64,000 nt of DNA from Vreelandella aquamarina (GCF_020075495.1 NZ_JABYQT010000005.1:186001-250000), one strand, 5' to 3'. Counted from the stretch's first letter, positions 26,384 to 37,592 are shown. Made by a program: numbers and translations. The notes: a model not told the origin generated them from the letters alone.

Positions 26384-28664
26384 GCCCGCTCTCCACGTTG
26401 ACGCTCATGCCTATTCGGTTGGCAAGTTCGACAAAGGTGGGAAAAGAGGTCGCCACGTTAGCGCAGTCCTCGATGACGATATCATCGCGTGCACGCAGCG
26501 CGGCAATAGCGAACGCCATGGCAATACGATGATCCCCCAGGCTATCGACGCGTCCACCGCCGTAGCTTGGCGCATGCAGATTGCCATTGCCCACGATATC
26601 GATACCGTCTTCGAACACGGTATGCTCAACACCGAGTATGGCAAGCCCATCGGCCATGGCCTGAATGCGATCAGACTCTTTTACACGCAGCTCTTCGGCG
26701 CCCCGCAGGCGCGTTGTGCCTTCTGCATTGGCGGCGGCGATAAACAGCGCCGGAAACTCATCGATTGCCAGAGGCACCTGATCGACCGGAATATCGATGC
26801 CTGTGAGCGGCGCATGGCGGATACGAATATCCGCTACCGGCTCGCCCCCTACTTCACGCTCGTTTTCCAGCGCCAGATCGGCACCCATCAGGGCAAGAAT
26901 ATTGATCACGCCAATGCGCGTCGGGTTGATCCCCACATGCTCCAGAGTGATATCGGCCCCCGGTGTGATGGCGGCAGCCACCAGGAAGAAAGTGGCTGAG
27001 GAGATGTCTGACGGTACGTCGATCGAGCCTGCTGTCAGCTTGCCGCCCCCCTGTAGCCAGCAGGTATCACCTTCACGGGAAACCGCGTAGCCAAACCCAT
27101 TGAGCATGCGCTCGGTATGGTCACGGGTAGGCGCTGGCTCACGTACACGCGTCTCCCCCTCGGCATAGAGACCTGCCAGCAAGAGGCAGGATTTCACCTG
27201 CGCACTGGCCATGGGCATGTCGTAGAACATGCCCTTGAGCACCGCACCACCTTTGATCTTTAGTGGCGGCCGGCCACCATCGGCAGTATCAATCGTGGCA
27301 CCCATGGAGCGAAGCGGGTCTGCCACACGCGCCATGGGGCGCTTGGTCAGCGACTCGTCGCCAGTCAATTCGCTATCGAACGCCTGACCTGCCAGCAGCC
27401 CGGCAAACAGGCGCATGGCCGTACCGGAATTACCGACATAAAGCGGCCCGGACGGCGCCTTCAGGCCATGCATGCCAACACCATGAATGGTGACTCGTCC
27501 CTGATGCGGGCCTTCAATGGCAACGCCCATTTCACGAAACGCCTGCAGCGTGGCCAGGCTGTCCTCGCCTTCAAGAAACCCTTTTACTTCGGTGACGCCT
27601 TCTGCAAGGGCGCCCAACATGATCGAGCGGTGCGACATGGATTTATCGCCCGGCACGCGCAGGCGGCCCTTGGCTTCACCGCCCGGGTGGACTCGATAGG
27701 TCACCTTACCCTGTGGTTGCATATTGTATTCCGCTTGGTAGCTGGTTTTATTCAATAACGTATCAAAGTAATGGCGTGCATGGCTTGCACGGTCAAAAGT
27801 GGCGATCAACGCATCGCTATCGCCACGCTCCACGGCTTGACGCAGCCGGGCCAGTCCTGACTCAAAGTCATCCAGCGATGCCAGCACCGCGTCACGATTG
27901 GCAATGAAGATATCTCGCCACATCACCGGGTCGCTGCCCGCGATTCGGGTAAAGTCGCGAAACCCGCCGGCGGCATAGCGAAATATTTCCAGCCGCTCAT
28001 CCTGGCGGGCCAGGGTATCCACCAACGAGAACGCCAGCAGATGCGGCAAGTGACTGGTACGCGCCAGTACCTGATCATGGCGCGCGACATCCATCTCCAG
28101 CACATCGGCACCGCAGGCGTGCCACAGCGCACGTACCCGCTGCAAGGCAGCGGGGTCGACATCCGGCTCAGGGGTCAAGATGACGCGATGATGCGTGTAG
28201 AGCGCAGGATTGGCAGCGGCAACGCCGCTCTTTTCCGAGCCAGCAATAGGATGCCCCAGCACCATGTTAGGCGGCACCCTGCCAAACGCGCTGATGGCGC
28301 AGGCACGAATGGTCGCCTTGGTACTGCCCACATCGGTCAGTACGACATTATCGGCTGCCAGGGAAAGCACATGCGCCAGCGACGTCATGACGGACTCCAT
28401 GGCGAGCACCGGCACGGCCAGCACCACCATGGTGGCGCCTGCAAGCTGGGCGGCCAGGTCCACACCGCCGCCATCGATCAAGCCCATGTCGATACCGCAG
28501 GCGATTTCATCCGAATCGGGATCACAGGCAGTAATAACACCGCGAAATCCTGACGCGCGCAGGGCGGCCGCCAGCGACCCGCCGATCAGGCCCAAGCCGA
28601 CAATCACCAGCTTGTGTTCAGTACACGACGATTGGTTGGTCGCTGGGAAACGCATGGATGTCAC
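26376..28664 (-). CDS. tyrA-aroA: Fused prephenate dehydrogenase / EPSP synthase
   Basis: A 762-residue bifunctional protein. The N-terminal part (about 18-305) is a NAD-dependent prephenate dehydrogenase with [16 protein letters not shown] as dinucleotide-binding loop. The C-terminal part (about 320-762) is 3-phosphoshikimate 1-carboxyvinyltransferase, opening with [18 protein letters not shown] and containing GNSGTAMRL. Together they supply EPSP for chorismate and then the tyrosine branch. The fusion is known from pseudomonads and relatives. The likely start is a GTG whose bases overlap the pheA stop; an ATG nine bases later is also possible. The hisC2 gene that pseudomonads carry between pheA and tyrA is missing. 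Confidence 0.95.
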   Translation of the reverse strand: MTSMRFPATNQSSCTEHKLVIVGLGLIGGSLAAALRASGFRGVITACDPDSDEIACGIDMGLIDGGGVDLAAQLAGATMVVLAVPVLAMESVMTSLAHVLSLAADNVVLTDVGSTKATIRACAISAFGRVPPNMVLGHPIAGSEKSGVAAANPALYTHHRVILTPEPDVDPAALQRVRALWHACGADVLEMDVARHDQVLARTSHLPHLLAFSLVDTLARQDERLEIFRYAAGGFRDFTRIAGSDPVMWRDIFIANRDAVLASLDDFESGLARLRQAVERGDSDALIATFDRASHARHYFDTLLNKTSYQAEYNMQPQGKVTYRVHPGGEAKGRLRVPGDKSMSHRSIMLGALAEGVTEVKGFLEGEDSLATLQAFREMGVAIEGPHQGRVTIHGVGMHGLKAPSGPLYVGNSGTAMRLFAGLLAGQAFDSELTGDESLTKRPMARVADPLRSMGATIDTADGGRPPLKIKGGAVLKGMFYDMPMASAQVKSCLLLAGLYAEGETRVREPAPTRDHTERMLNGFGYAVSREGDTCWLQGGGKLTAGSIDVPSDISSATFFLVAAAITPGADITLEHVGINPTRIGVINILALMGADLALENEREVGGEPVADIRIRHAPLTGIDIPVDQVPLAIDEFPALFIAAANAEGTTRLRGAEELRVKESDRIQAMADGLAILGVEHTVFEDGIDIVGNGNLHAPSYGGGRVDSLGDHRIAMAFAIAALRARDDIVIEDCANVATSFPTFVELANRIGMSVNVESGHD

Positions 28665-29752
28665 AGCACGCCTTGCGGGTAGGAGCCCAGTACACGCAGC
28701 TCGGAAGCACGCAGCTTGACCTCTTCGAGTACAGCGGCGACCCGTGGCTCATCGACATGGCCCTTAAAATCGATAAAGAACACGTAGTTCCATACGCCGG
28801 TGCGCGAGGGACGGGTTTCGATCCGTGTCAGATCGATCTTGTGGCGATGAAAGGGCTCCAGCAGGTCGTGCAGCGCGCCTGGCTGGTTGCGCATGGCGAC
28901 CACGATGGAGGTCTTGTCCTCGCCGGCCATGGGGACACGCTGGTTGCCGATAATCAAGAATCGCGTCGAGTTGTCCGGACGGTCTTCTATCTTGTCGGCA
29001 ATCCGCTCAAGCCCGTAAAGCTTGGCGGCCATGTCGCCGGCAATGGCGGCGCTATGCCATTCGGTCTTGACCAGCTTGGCCGCTTCAGCGTTGGAGGAAA
29101 CCGGCACGCGCTCAGCGTGAGGATAGTGTGCATCCAGCCATTTGCGGCACTGCCCAAAGGACTGCGGGTGCGAATAGATACGCGAAATCTTGTCGCGACG
29201 CGTGGTATCACTGATCAGAAGATGGTGGTGTATGCGCAGCACGACTTCGCCGCAGATATGGATGGACGAATCCATGAAAGTGTCGAGCGTATGATTGACC
29301 ACCCCTTCCGTCGAGTTCTCGACCGGCACTACGCCATAGTTGACCGCGCCGGCCTCTACCTCACGAAACACCTCGTCAATGGCCGCCATGGGCAGGCTGA
29401 TCGCACTTTCACCAAAATGCTTGAGCGCCGCCTGCTGAGTAAAGGTTCCCTCCGGCCCGAGATACGCCACCTTGATGGGCTGCTCGAGCGCCAGACAGGC
29501 CGACATGATTTCGCGAAACAGCCGCGCCATCTCCTCGGAGTCCAGCGGTCCCTTGTTGAGCGACATGATGCGGCGGAGCACCTGTGCTTCCCGCTCGGGC
29601 CGGTAGAATACCGCGTCCTTGTCATCGGCCAGCTTGACGTGCGCTACCTTCTGCGCGCAGTCGGCGCGTTCGCTGATCAGGCGCAGAATATCACCATCCA
29701 GCTGATCAATACGCTGGCGCAGCTCATCCAGGTTGATTGACGAGTCGGACAT
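28661..29752 (-). CDS. pheA: Chorismate mutase / prephenate dehydratase (P-protein)
   Basis: A 363-residue bifunctional enzyme committing chorismate to phenylalanine. The N-terminal AroQ chorismate mutase helix bundle spans about 5-92 (ELRQRIDQLDGDILRLISER), prephenate dehydratase about 93-270 (AYLGPEGTFTQQAAL; VPVENSTEGVV), and an ACT domain about 280-360 that binds phenylalanine (NQPGALHDLLEPF). It follows serC by five bases and overlaps the tyrA-aroA start, so it is part of a coupled operon. No leader-peptide attenuator is visible. Confidence 0.96.
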   Translation of the reverse strand: MSDSSINLDELRQRIDQLDGDILRLISERADCAQKVAHVKLADDKDAVFYRPEREAQVLRRIMSLNKGPLDSEEMARLFREIMSACLALEQPIKVAYLGPEGTFTQQAALKHFGESAISLPMAAIDEVFREVEAGAVNYGVVPVENSTEGVVNHTLDTFMDSSIHICGEVVLRIHHHLLISDTTRRDKISRIYSHPQSFGQCRKWLDAHYPHAERVPVSSNAEAAKLVKTEWHSAAIAGDMAAKLYGLERIADKIEDRPDNSTRFLIIGNQRVPMAGEDKTSIVVAMRNQPGALHDLLEPFHRHKIDLTRIETRPSRTGVWNYVFFIDFKGHVDEPRVAAVLEEVKLRASELRVLGSYPQGVL

Positions 29753-29757
29753 GGTCG

Positions 29758-30861
29758 TTAGCCTCTTCGTTGTTCAAAATCGGCCATGAAGGCCACCAGC
29801 GCATCTACCGCCTCTTCAGGCACCGCGTTGTACAGGCTGGCACGCATGCCACCCACGCTGCGATGGCCTTTCAAGTTGAGAAGCCCCGCCTGATCGGCCT
29901 CCTCGAGAAACACCTTGTCGAGCGCCGCATCGGCCAGCACAAAGGGCACGTTCATCCTCGAACGGTTCGCCTTGGCAATCGGGTTGCTGTAGAAATCGCT
30001 TCTATCAATGGCGCCATAAAGCTTGTCCGCCTTGCGCTGATTGATGGCATCCATTGCTTCAAGCCCGCCAATATCATCGCGCAGCCACTGAAAGACCAAC
30101 CCTGCCAGGTACCAGGCATAGGTGGGAGGCGTGTTGACCATGGAGCCGGCTTCGGCCAGCTGCTGGTAATCGAACAGCGAGGGGATGTCGGACTGGGCAC
30201 GGCCCAGCAGATCGTCGCGAACCATCACCAGCGTCAGGCCCGCCGGGCCGATATTCTTCTGCGCCCCGGCATAAATGACCCCGAAATCCTCGACCCGCAT
30301 GGGCTTGGAAAGGATATTGGAGGACATGTCGCAGACCAATGGCACCTGCTTGCCATCGGGCCGTGATACGTGGGGCACGTAGTCGAACTCGAGCCCCCCG
30401 ATGGTCTCGTTGGACGTGTAGTGCAGGTAAGCCGCATCGCGGCTGATATCCAGCGTATCCAGCCCGGGGACCGCGGTATGGCCGTTTGGCTCGCTGCTGC
30501 CCGCTACGTGGCACGCATAGCCAAGTCGCCTGGCTTCGCTCAAGGCCTTCTTGCCCCAGATACCCGTCTGGATAAAGTTGCCACTGCCCCCCTGTCCCAG
30601 CAGGTTCATGGGCAGCATGGCAAACTGCATGCTCGCCCCGCCCTGCAGAAACAGGACCCGGTAATGCTCAGGAACGTTCAGCAAGGCGCGGAAATCCGCC
30701 TCCGCCTGCTCGGCAATCGCCACGAACTCATCGCTTCGATGACTCATCTCCATGACGGACAAGCCACGCCCCTGATAATCGACCAGCTCGTTGCGGGCTC
30801 GTTCGAGCACCGCGACAGGCAGGGCCGCCGGCCCTGCGCAGAAGTTATAGTGACGCGTCAT
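29758..30861 (-). CDS. serC: Phosphoserine aminotransferase
   Basis: A 367-residue PLP aminotransferase (class V) that converts 3-phosphohydroxypyruvate to phosphoserine and serves pyridoxal phosphate synthesis. It opens [13 protein letters not shown], the family's invariant start. The PLP lysine is in the [13 protein letters not shown] segment. I place the start at the ATG at 30861, which lies inside the 3' end of gyrA (17-base overlap), because the fold begins right after it; longer frames upstream are gyrA in another frame. Translational coupling to gyrA is likely. Confidence 0.95.
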   Translation of the reverse strand: MTRHYNFCAGPAALPVAVLERARNELVDYQGRGLSVMEMSHRSDEFVAIAEQAEADFRALLNVPEHYRVLFLQGGASMQFAMLPMNLLGQGGSGNFIQTGIWGKKALSEARRLGYACHVAGSSEPNGHTAVPGLDTLDISRDAAYLHYTSNETIGGLEFDYVPHVSRPDGKQVPLVCDMSSNILSKPMRVEDFGVIYAGAQKNIGPAGLTLVMVRDDLLGRAQSDIPSLFDYQQLAEAGSMVNTPPTYAWYLAGLVFQWLRDDIGGLEAMDAINQRKADKLYGAIDRSDFYSNPIAKANRSRMNVPFVLADAALDKVFLEEADQAGLLNLKGHRSVGGMRASLYNAVPEEAVDALVAFMADFEQRRG

Positions 30862-33547
30862 CAGCCCCGGTATCCTGTGCATTATCGCTTGCGTTGTCCT
30901 CGTCCGTTTCGTCCAGCGCGTCCAGTGCACTGTCCTCGGGCTCATCGACACGCACGGTTTTAACCAGCTTTTCCTCTTTACCCAGACGAATCAGCATTAC
31001 GCCCTGAGTATTACGTGACGTCGTGGACACCTCTTCCACGCGCGTGCGTACCAGCGTGCCGCGGTCGGTGATGAGCATCATTTCATCAGCGTCGTAAACC
31101 TGCATGGCGGCCACAAGCGCACCGTTACGCTCGCTGGTCTGCATGGCGATAACCCCTTGACCACCGCGCCCACGCAGCGGGAACTCTTCCAGGCGTGTGC
31201 GCTTGCCGTAACCATTTTCACTGGCGGTCAGAATATAGATCTGGCCTTCCGACTGGATATTTTCAGCAGCAGACTCCTGTGCCTCGTCGCCATCCGTATC
31301 GGCCTCGGCATCAATCTGCTGGCTCTTGGGTATGATCAGGCTGATCACTTCGCAACCATCGGCCAGGCGCATGCCGCGTACGCCACGGGCGGTACGTCCC
31401 ATGGCGCGTACGTTCCCCTCCTCGAAGCGGATCGCCTTGCCATTGGATGAGAGCAGCATGGCGTGATCGGAACCCGAAGTGATTGCAGCTCCTACCAGAC
31501 GATCCCCCTCCTCAAGATCGATCGCGATCAGACCCACGCTACGCGGTCGCGAGAACTGCTCGAGGCTCGTACGCTTGACCGTACCATTGGCGGTGGCGAA
31601 GAAGATGTAATGTTCAGGGTCGTAGTCGCGCACCGGCAGAATGGCGTTGATCGACTCGCCCTCTTCCAGGGGCAGCATGTTCACCAGCGGCTTGCCACGG
31701 GAACCACGGCTCGCGGCGGGCATCTCGTAGACTTTCAGCCAGTACACCTTGCCGCGGTTGGAGAACAGCAGCACGGTGTCGTGGGTGGAAGCGACCAGCA
31801 GGTGCTCGATCACGTCCTCGTCCTTCATGGACGTGGCCGACTTGCCTCGACCGCCTCGACGCTGCGCCTGGTAGTCCGAGAGCGGCTGGGTCTTGGCATA
31901 ACCCGAGCGCGACACGGTTACCACCATATCCTCTTCGGCAATCAGATCCTCCATGGAAAGATCCAGGTGACTTGCCTGAATCTCGGTGCGACGGTCGTTG
32001 CCATACTGGTCACGCACCGCATGAAGCTCTTCACGAATGACCTCCATCAGGCGGTCGGCCGAGGCCAGGATTTCGGTAAGCTCGGCAATGCGCTCAAGGA
32101 TAGCCAGGTATTCGTTGAGCAGCTTTTCGGTTTCAAGGCCGGTAAGGCGGTGCAGGCGCAGCTCGAGAATCGCCTGGGCCTGGCCCGGCGACAGCCGGTA
32201 TTCGGTGGCTGACGGGTTAAGGCCAAAATGCTCATCGAGCTCTTCGGGCTTGCAGGAAGTCGCTCCCGCCCTTTCGAGCATGGCGGTCACCTGGCCCGGC
32301 TGCCACGTGGTCGCCAGCAGTTTTTCCTTGGCCTCAGAAGCGCTTGGCGAGGCCTTGATCATCTCGATGATGGCATCGATATTGGAGATGGCAACGGCCA
32401 GACCTTCCAGGATGTGGCCCCGCTCGCGGGCTTTCTTGAGCTCGAACAGCGTCCGCCGGGTTACCACCTCGCGCCGATGGCGAATGAACGCCTCCAGCAT
32501 CTCTTTCAGGTTCAGCGTACGTGGTTGACCGTTCTCCAGCGCTACCATGTTGATGCCGAACACGTTCTGCAGCTGAGTCTGGGCAAACAGGTTGTTGACC
32601 ACGACCTCGCCTGACTCGCCCCGCTTGATCTCGATGACCACGCGAAGACCGTCCTTGTCGGACTCGTCACGCAACTCGGCAATGCCTTCGATCTTCTTCT
32701 CTTTGACCAGCTCGGCGATTTTCTCGATGAGCCTCGCCTTGTTTACCTGATAAGGCAGCTCGGTGATGATGATATGGTCACGGCCGGTCTTGTCGTCGTG
32801 CTCGATGGTATGCGTTGCGCGCACATAGATGCGTCCGCGCCCGGTGCGATATGCATCCAGAATGCCCGCACGACCATTGATGATGCCGGCGGTTGGGAAG
32901 TCAGGACCCGGGATATACGCCATCAGGTCATCCACCGACAAAGTGTAGTCATCGATCAGTGCCAGGCAGCCATCGATGACTTCGCGCATGTTGTGCGGAG
33001 GAATATTGGTCGCCATACCGACCGCGATACCCGACGAGCCGTTGATCAGCAGGTTGGGTACCTTGGTGGGAAGTACTGCCGGAATGCGTTCGGTACCATC
33101 GTAGTTGTCGACCCAGTCCACGGTATCCTTTTCAAGATCCGCAAGCAGCTCGTGAGCAAGGCGCGACATGCGTACTTCGGTGTAACGCATGGCGGCGGCG
33201 TTATCGCCGTCGATGGAGCCGAAGTTGCCCTGACCATCGACCAGCACGTGACGCATCGAGAAGTGCTGGGCCATACGTACGATGGTGTCGTAAACCGCGC
33301 TATCACCATGCGGGTGATATTTACCGATGACATCGCCGACAACGCGCGCCGACTTCTTGTACGGTTTATTCCAGTCATTACCCAGTTCGTGCATGGCAAA
33401 CAGCACACGCCGATGGACCGGTTTCAGACCGTCGCGCACATCAGGCAGCGCGCGGCCGATAATGACACTCATCGCGTAGTCGAGGTACGACTGTTTGAGC
33501 TCGTCTTCGATATTGACGGGCAGGATTTCTCTGGCGATGTCACCCAT
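30845..33547 (-). CDS. gyrA: DNA gyrase subunit A
   Basis: A 900-residue gyrase A subunit. The winged-helix and tower region spans about 1-520 with the active tyrosine Tyr122 in AAMRYTEVR; the C-terminal wrapping domain begins near 530 with the GyrA box QRRGGRGK. Numbering matches E. coli at the N-terminus, and the quinolone-determining positions are Ser83 and Asp87 ([11 protein letters not shown]), the sensitive form. The C-terminus is extended and acidic. It leads the gyrA-serC-pheA-tyrA/aroA-cmk run. No clear promoter was found upstream. Confidence 0.97.
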   Translation of the reverse strand: MGDIAREILPVNIEDELKQSYLDYAMSVIIGRALPDVRDGLKPVHRRVLFAMHELGNDWNKPYKKSARVVGDVIGKYHPHGDSAVYDTIVRMAQHFSMRHVLVDGQGNFGSIDGDNAAAMRYTEVRMSRLAHELLADLEKDTVDWVDNYDGTERIPAVLPTKVPNLLINGSSGIAVGMATNIPPHNMREVIDGCLALIDDYTLSVDDLMAYIPGPDFPTAGIINGRAGILDAYRTGRGRIYVRATHTIEHDDKTGRDHIIITELPYQVNKARLIEKIAELVKEKKIEGIAELRDESDKDGLRVVIEIKRGESGEVVVNNLFAQTQLQNVFGINMVALENGQPRTLNLKEMLEAFIRHRREVVTRRTLFELKKARERGHILEGLAVAISNIDAIIEMIKASPSASEAKEKLLATTWQPGQVTAMLERAGATSCKPEELDEHFGLNPSATEYRLSPGQAQAILELRLHRLTGLETEKLLNEYLAILERIAELTEILASADRLMEVIREELHAVRDQYGNDRRTEIQASHLDLSMEDLIAEEDMVVTVSRSGYAKTQPLSDYQAQRRGGRGKSATSMKDEDVIEHLLVASTHDTVLLFSNRGKVYWLKVYEMPAASRGSRGKPLVNMLPLEEGESINAILPVRDYDPEHYIFFATANGTVKRTSLEQFSRPRSVGLIAIDLEEGDRLVGAAITSGSDHAMLLSSNGKAIRFEEGNVRAMGRTARGVRGMRLADGCEVISLIIPKSQQIDAEADTDGDEAQESAAENIQSEGQIYILTASENGYGKRTRLEEFPLRGRGGQGVIAMQTSERNGALVAAMQVYDADEMMLITDRGTLVRTRVEEVSTTSRNTQGVMLIRLGKEEKLVKTVRVDEPEDSALDALDETDEDNASDNAQDTGADDASL

Positions 33548-33868
33548 GAAAGTCAGATCCTTTGCACTGCATTGGCACTGCGAGAGTTGAAAGCGCTTGA
33601 ATTTTGCCGTGATTGAGCATCAACAGGCGAGCGCACATACCCCTCCATCATACCACTGCATAAGCATCAAGGGCAGCCAGCGAGCGCCTCAAAGCATCCG
33701 CGCACATCAATAGGGCCAATACAGCCAGCAAACGGGATCTAGAAGCGTGATTGCACGCAGGGTGATTCGAACCTGACCGAATCATGCCTGCCCTATGCGG
33801 CCGGCGACATGACATCAGGTTCGAACAAGGGTGAGAGAAAAAAAGCAAGACGGTATTCAGGCAAGTCG
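33548..33868. other. Gene-free region with an inverted repeat
   Basis: A 321-base stretch between gyrA and the DUF3140 gene, both reverse, so it includes the gyrA promoter region. It contains an 11-bp perfect inverted repeat TTCGAACCTGA (33768-33778) and TCAGGTTCGAA (33817-33827). The sequence resembles a tRNA T-loop, but no cloverleaf can be folded around it. Confidence 0.4.
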
Positions 33869-34198
33869 TTATTTCAAAGGATCATGGCCCCAGTTCATCA
33901 GCGAATAACGCCAGCGTGAGGTTTTCTTGTCCTCTTTCTGCGGCGGCTGCTCAAGGTGACGCGCTATATACTGATTCACTTTTTTCATATGCGCGTAGTC
34001 ATCATCACTGAGATCAGCCTTGCGCTTGCGCTTTATATCCACGATACGCCGCCCCGAACGGTGGCCCGTGGACTCGCCACTGTCGCTATCGCCGACGGAT
34101 TTCGACGCTTCGGTATCAAGCCACTCTTCGAGTTCCTTGGGCGCCATGTTCACGCTTGCATAAAAATCCTGATAGATCGCTTCCTTGTCACTGCTCAT
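33869..34198 (-). CDS. DUF3140 family protein
   Basis: A 109-residue protein of the DUF3140 family, recognisable from MAPKELEEWLDTEASKSVG, then GHRSGRRIVDI and DDDYAHMKKVNQYIARHL. Related proteins are often annotated as DNA-binding, but the role is not established. GGAGGTG precedes the ATG at 34198, which I prefer to a start 36 bases upstream. It has no signal or membrane segment and is probably transcribed alone. Confidence 0.82.
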   Translation of the reverse strand: MSSDKEAIYQDFYASVNMAPKELEEWLDTEASKSVGDSDSGESTGHRSGRRIVDIKRKRKADLSDDDYAHMKKVNQYIARHLEQPPQKEDKKTSRWRYSLMNWGHDPLK

Positions 34199-34378
34199 TT
34201 GCACCTCCCTGTCGATGGCTGCTGATCGGAGCATGTCATTTCTGACGCATTAATGCGCCGAGGCAAGTGAGCTTGCCAGGCGCCAGCTCAAGATTAGCCC
34301 ACCCGGGCCAGAAGCGCCTGCCAAAGCGCAGGACAAGGCCTCATCACCTTGTCGGGATGAAAGCTTCTGATCCCATTG

Positions 34379-34813
34379 TCAAAGCGAAAACGCCTCTTTA
34401 TCGACACAAAGCCTTTTCAGCGCCTCAAAAACGTTACCCTCGATGATACTGGCGGCATTCGATTTGATATCCAACAGCACGAAGGTGAGATCCGCCTGGG
34501 CGATCACTTTTCCATCAGCGCGAAGGATACGGTGATGACAGCGCGCACTACGCTCACTGACCTGGGTGATACCGGTAAGTACGCTCAGGTCGTCGTTTTG
34601 AACCGCGGCATGTCGATAGTCTATATTGAGGTTGACCACGACGAAGGCACGCCCGGCCTGATGCAACTCCTTCATCAAATCAGGATGTTTATCGAAGAAC
34701 GCCCAGCGCCCCTCCTCCATGAACTCAAGATAGCGGGCATTGTTGACGTGCTGATAGCCATCCAGGTGGTATCCACGAACGCGTAACGTCACGCGTGAAA
34801 GCGCCTCGGACAT
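34379..34813 (-). CDS. Hotdog-fold acyl-CoA thioesterase
   Basis: A 144-residue thioesterase of the 4HBT/YbgC type. The motif DGYQHVNNARYLEFMEEGRW (residues 18-37) is the active-site helix, although the usual catalytic Asp is shifted in this subgroup. It would hydrolyse an acyl-CoA whose chain length cannot be told. CCAAGGAGAAG stands just before the ATG. Divergent from rdgC. Confidence 0.85.
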   Translation of the reverse strand: MSEALSRVTLRVRGYHLDGYQHVNNARYLEFMEEGRWAFFDKHPDLMKELHQAGRAFVVVNLNIDYRHAAVQNDDLSVLTGITQVSERSARCHHRILRADGKVIAQADLTFVLLDIKSNAASIIEGNVFEALKRLCVDKEAFSL

Positions 34814-34978
34814 GATTCTTCTCCTTGGAAAACGTGATGTCGGCAGCGGTATTCGCCGTCACGAACACCAATCAAACACAAGTTTGAAACACATACAACA
34901 AGTTCAAGGCAGGCAAGGAGCTGGCAGGAACGCCCTGCTTTCGACATAATGTGCCACCTTTTGAACAGGACCGGTGAC

Positions 34979-35917
34979 ATGTGGTTTAAGCACCTGCATT
35001 TATATCGCCTGCACGGCGCCCCCGAGCTTGACAGCAGCTCCCTGGCCGATGCGCTCGATGCGCATTCAGCCAAACCGCTGGGCACGGCGGATGCGCGCCG
35101 CCTGGGCTGGACTGCACCCGCGGGCCGCCTGGGCGGTGGCCAACTGATGCACGAGATTCAGGGCCACCGGCTACTCTCGGTGCTGCGCCAGGAGCGCCTG
35201 CTGCCCGCCTCGGTCGTCAAGGAAGAGGTCGATGAACAGGTGGCCGACATAGAGGCACGCGAAGGACGCAAGGTAACCCGCAAAGAGAAAACCGCCCTCA
35301 AAGAGCAGGTAACCGAAGAGCTGCTGCCACGCGCCTTCGTTCGCAGCCAGAAAGTCGATCTCTGGTGGGATACCCGCCGCCAGCTGATAGGTATCAATGC
35401 AAGCTCACGCACGCGTGCCGAGGACGTACTGGACCTGCTGCGTGAAACGCTGGGCAGCTTGAAAGCCACGCCACTCTCTTCCCGGACACTGCCTATCCGC
35501 GCCATGACGACCTGGCTTGGCGACCCGGCAAGCCGGCCGGCGGACCTGCAACTGGGTGACCAGGTCGAACTCAAGGCCAAGGGCGATGACGGCGTACTGC
35601 GCGCCCGCCAGGTGGACCTCGACAGTGACGAGATCCAGCAACTGCTCGAAAGCGGGCGTCAGGCCAGCAAGCTCGCCATGAGCCTTGAAGGACGGCTGAG
35701 CTTCGTGCTGCATGACGATCTGGCGCTCAAGTCGCTGCGCTTTGGGGACGCCCTGATTGAAGAGGCGGATCACGCCGACGATGGCGATGACGCACTGGCA
35801 AGACTGGAAACCGACTTTATTTTAATGGCCCAGGCGCTATCTGATGATATCGTCCGCCTGCTAGAGTGGCTGGATGGGGAAAACCGGCAGGAACCTGCTG
35901 CGTCTACAGATACCTGA
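34979..35917 (+). CDS. rdgC: Recombination-associated protein RdgC
   Basis: A 312-residue DNA-binding protein that forms a ring around duplex DNA and restrains RecA. The start MWFKHLHLYRL and the segment RRLGWTAPAGRLGG are characteristic, as is the middle DLWWDTRRQLIGINASS. I use the ATG at 34979, preceded by AGGACC, since the fold begins there. Length is close to the 303 residues of E. coli RdgC. Stands alone, 60 bases before the acyltransferase gene. Confidence 0.94.
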   Translation: MWFKHLHLYRLHGAPELDSSSLADALDAHSAKPLGTADARRLGWTAPAGRLGGGQLMHEIQGHRLLSVLRQERLLPASVVKEEVDEQVADIEAREGRKVTRKEKTALKEQVTEELLPRAFVRSQKVDLWWDTRRQLIGINASSRTRAEDVLDLLRETLGSLKATPLSSRTLPIRAMTTWLGDPASRPADLQLGDQVELKAKGDDGVLRARQVDLDSDEIQQLLESGRQASKLAMSLEGRLSFVLHDDLALKSLRFGDALIEEADHADDGDDALARLETDFILMAQALSDDIVRLLEWLDGENRQEPAASTDT

Positions 35918-35976
35918 TACCTTGACGCCACCGCCATCATGAATCGTTCTTTACTGTTTATCATCCAACGGATCGC

Positions 35977-37161
35977 ATGACTCAACACAACGACGCACCC
36001 AACGCTCTCCCTACCACCGACCCATGGGTGGACATACGCCCCTATGCGGATAGCGAAGTGGCAGATGTCCTTGCACGTCTGGCCCGCGACAGCGAGCTAT
36101 TGGATGCGCTCACCCGTTTTCGGCTGCCCCGTCTGGTCCGCTGGATGCCGTCGCTTGCTCGGACGCTTGCCAGTCGCGCCATTCAGCGTGAAGTCAAAGG
36201 GGTTACCTCGGTACGCGATTTTCAGATGCGCATAGCTACCTACATGGAGCGCATGATTCGCACCACCACCGAGGCATTCGAGGTGTCGGGGCTTGACAAG
36301 CTTGACCCTGAAGGCGCCTATCTATTCATCGGCAATCATCGTGACATATCGCTTGATCCGGCGTTCGTGAACTATGCGCTCTACAAGGCAGGCCGCGACA
36401 CGGTACGTATCGCGATTGGCGACAACCTGCTCAAGAAGCCCTACGTCACCGATCTGATGCGGCTCAACAAAAGCTTCATCGTCCCTCGCAGTGCACGCGG
36501 TAAACGCGCCATGCTGGCGGCCTATCAGCAACTTTCCGCTTATATACGCCACTCGATTACCGAAGATCAGCACTCTATCTGGATGGCGCAGCGCGAAGGC
36601 CGGGCCAAGAACGGTATCGACCGGACGGACCCCGCCATCATAAAGATGCTTACCATGGCCAAGCGTAACGCCGAGCGTGACATCATGTTTGGCGAAGCGG
36701 TAGCCGAACTCAAGCTCGTCCCGGTATCGATCAGTTATGAATACGATCCCTGCGATGTGCAAAAGGCCCAGGAACTGCATGACCTGGCCGCTCAGGGCAG
36801 TTACGCCAAAAGCGAGTTTGAAGACATTCGCTCGATCGTTGCCGGCATTACCGGTGACAAGGGCCGGGTTCAATTGCGCTTTGGCACCCCGGTCGGAGTG
36901 GACATGGCAACACCGGATGAAGTGGCCGGTGAAATCGACCGCCAGGTAATTGGCGGTTATCGACTTTATCCCAGCCACTACCTGGCACTCGAAGCACTGG
37001 GAGAGGCCCCCGAGCTGGTAGCCCGCAAGACCATTACCCGCCAGGATCGCGAACGCTTCAAGACGCGCCTTGGAAGCGTTCCCGAAGCACTGCGCCCCTA
37101 CTGGTTATTGCAATATGCCAACCCGGTCAAGCACAAGGCAGGCCGCCTGACGCTCAAGTAA
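35977..37161 (+). CDS. PlsC-superfamily acyltransferase, large form
   Basis: A 394-residue cytosolic-looking acyltransferase. The predicted motif I reads NHRDISLD at 120-127, so His121 is followed by Asp at +2 and +6 rather than the classic HX4D spacing. A later REGRAKNG (about residue 209) corresponds to the glycerol-phosphate-binding motif. There is no N-terminal membrane anchor. Such proteins are usually annotated as 1-acyl-glycerol-3-phosphate acyltransferases without proof. The ribosome site is weak. It is not part of an obvious operon. Confidence 0.8.
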   Translation: MTQHNDAPNALPTTDPWVDIRPYADSEVADVLARLARDSELLDALTRFRLPRLVRWMPSLARTLASRAIQREVKGVTSVRDFQMRIATYMERMIRTTTEAFEVSGLDKLDPEGAYLFIGNHRDISLDPAFVNYALYKAGRDTVRIAIGDNLLKKPYVTDLMRLNKSFIVPRSARGKRAMLAAYQQLSAYIRHSITEDQHSIWMAQREGRAKNGIDRTDPAIIKMLTMAKRNAERDIMFGEAVAELKLVPVSISYEYDPCDVQKAQELHDLAAQGSYAKSEFEDIRSIVAGITGDKGRVQLRFGTPVGVDMATPDEVAGEIDRQVIGGYRLYPSHYLALEALGEAPELVARKTITRQDRERFKTRLGSVPEALRPYWLLQYANPVKHKAGRLTLK

Positions 37162-37279
37162 TCGCGGCGCCATACAAGCCGGCAGGTGAGCCGATGCCTG
37201 TTGGACCAAAAAATGCTATGGTCAAAGCATTGTCCGGCTTCGCTGTCGCGTTCATCAGCGCGACATTAAGGAGAACCTC

Positions 37280-37561
37280 ATGTCTGCATCAGAAATTCAA
37301 AAATCGCGAATTATTAACGAGCTGCGCGGCTTCATCCGCAAACTGCTTCAAGATCCCGACATTCTTGAACAGTCACTGGTCATTGCCCGACAAGAGCTTG
37401 GTGAAGGCAGCAGTCCCGCCGTCATGGCCAGGATTGCCAACGAAATATCTGCTACCACGAGCGTACATATTCCAGAAGATCCGGCCGAACATTCAGAGGC
37501 CGACAAGCTGTTTCTGGAACTCTTGAAAGAAGTCGTACAGCAAGAGCAGGCACTTTACTAG
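37280..37561 (+). CDS. Small helical protein, unrecognised (93 aa)
   Basis: A 93-residue protein, MSASEIQKSRIINELRGFIR at the start and LFLELLKEVVQQEQALY at the end, likely all helix. AAGGAGAACCTC precedes the ATG, so translation looks efficient. No motif, signal or membrane segment is seen, and I do not recognise the family. It sits between the acyltransferase and metG. Confidence 0.65.
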   Translation: MSASEIQKSRIINELRGFIRKLLQDPDILEQSLVIARQELGEGSSPAVMARIANEISATTSVHIPEDPAEHSEADKLFLELLKEVVQQEQALY

Positions 37562-37592
37562 CCTACTCCGAAACGCCAGCCACCCCATAGCA

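Noticed and set aside
28658..29740. 360-residue forward frame opposite pheA
   Set aside because: Fully antisense to pheA, which has clear domains. The long opposite frame follows from the high GC content at third positions.
33748..33830. tRNA-like sequence with GGTTCGAA
   Set aside because: T-loop-like words occur on both strands, but T-stem pairs, anticodon arm and acceptor stem cannot be formed.
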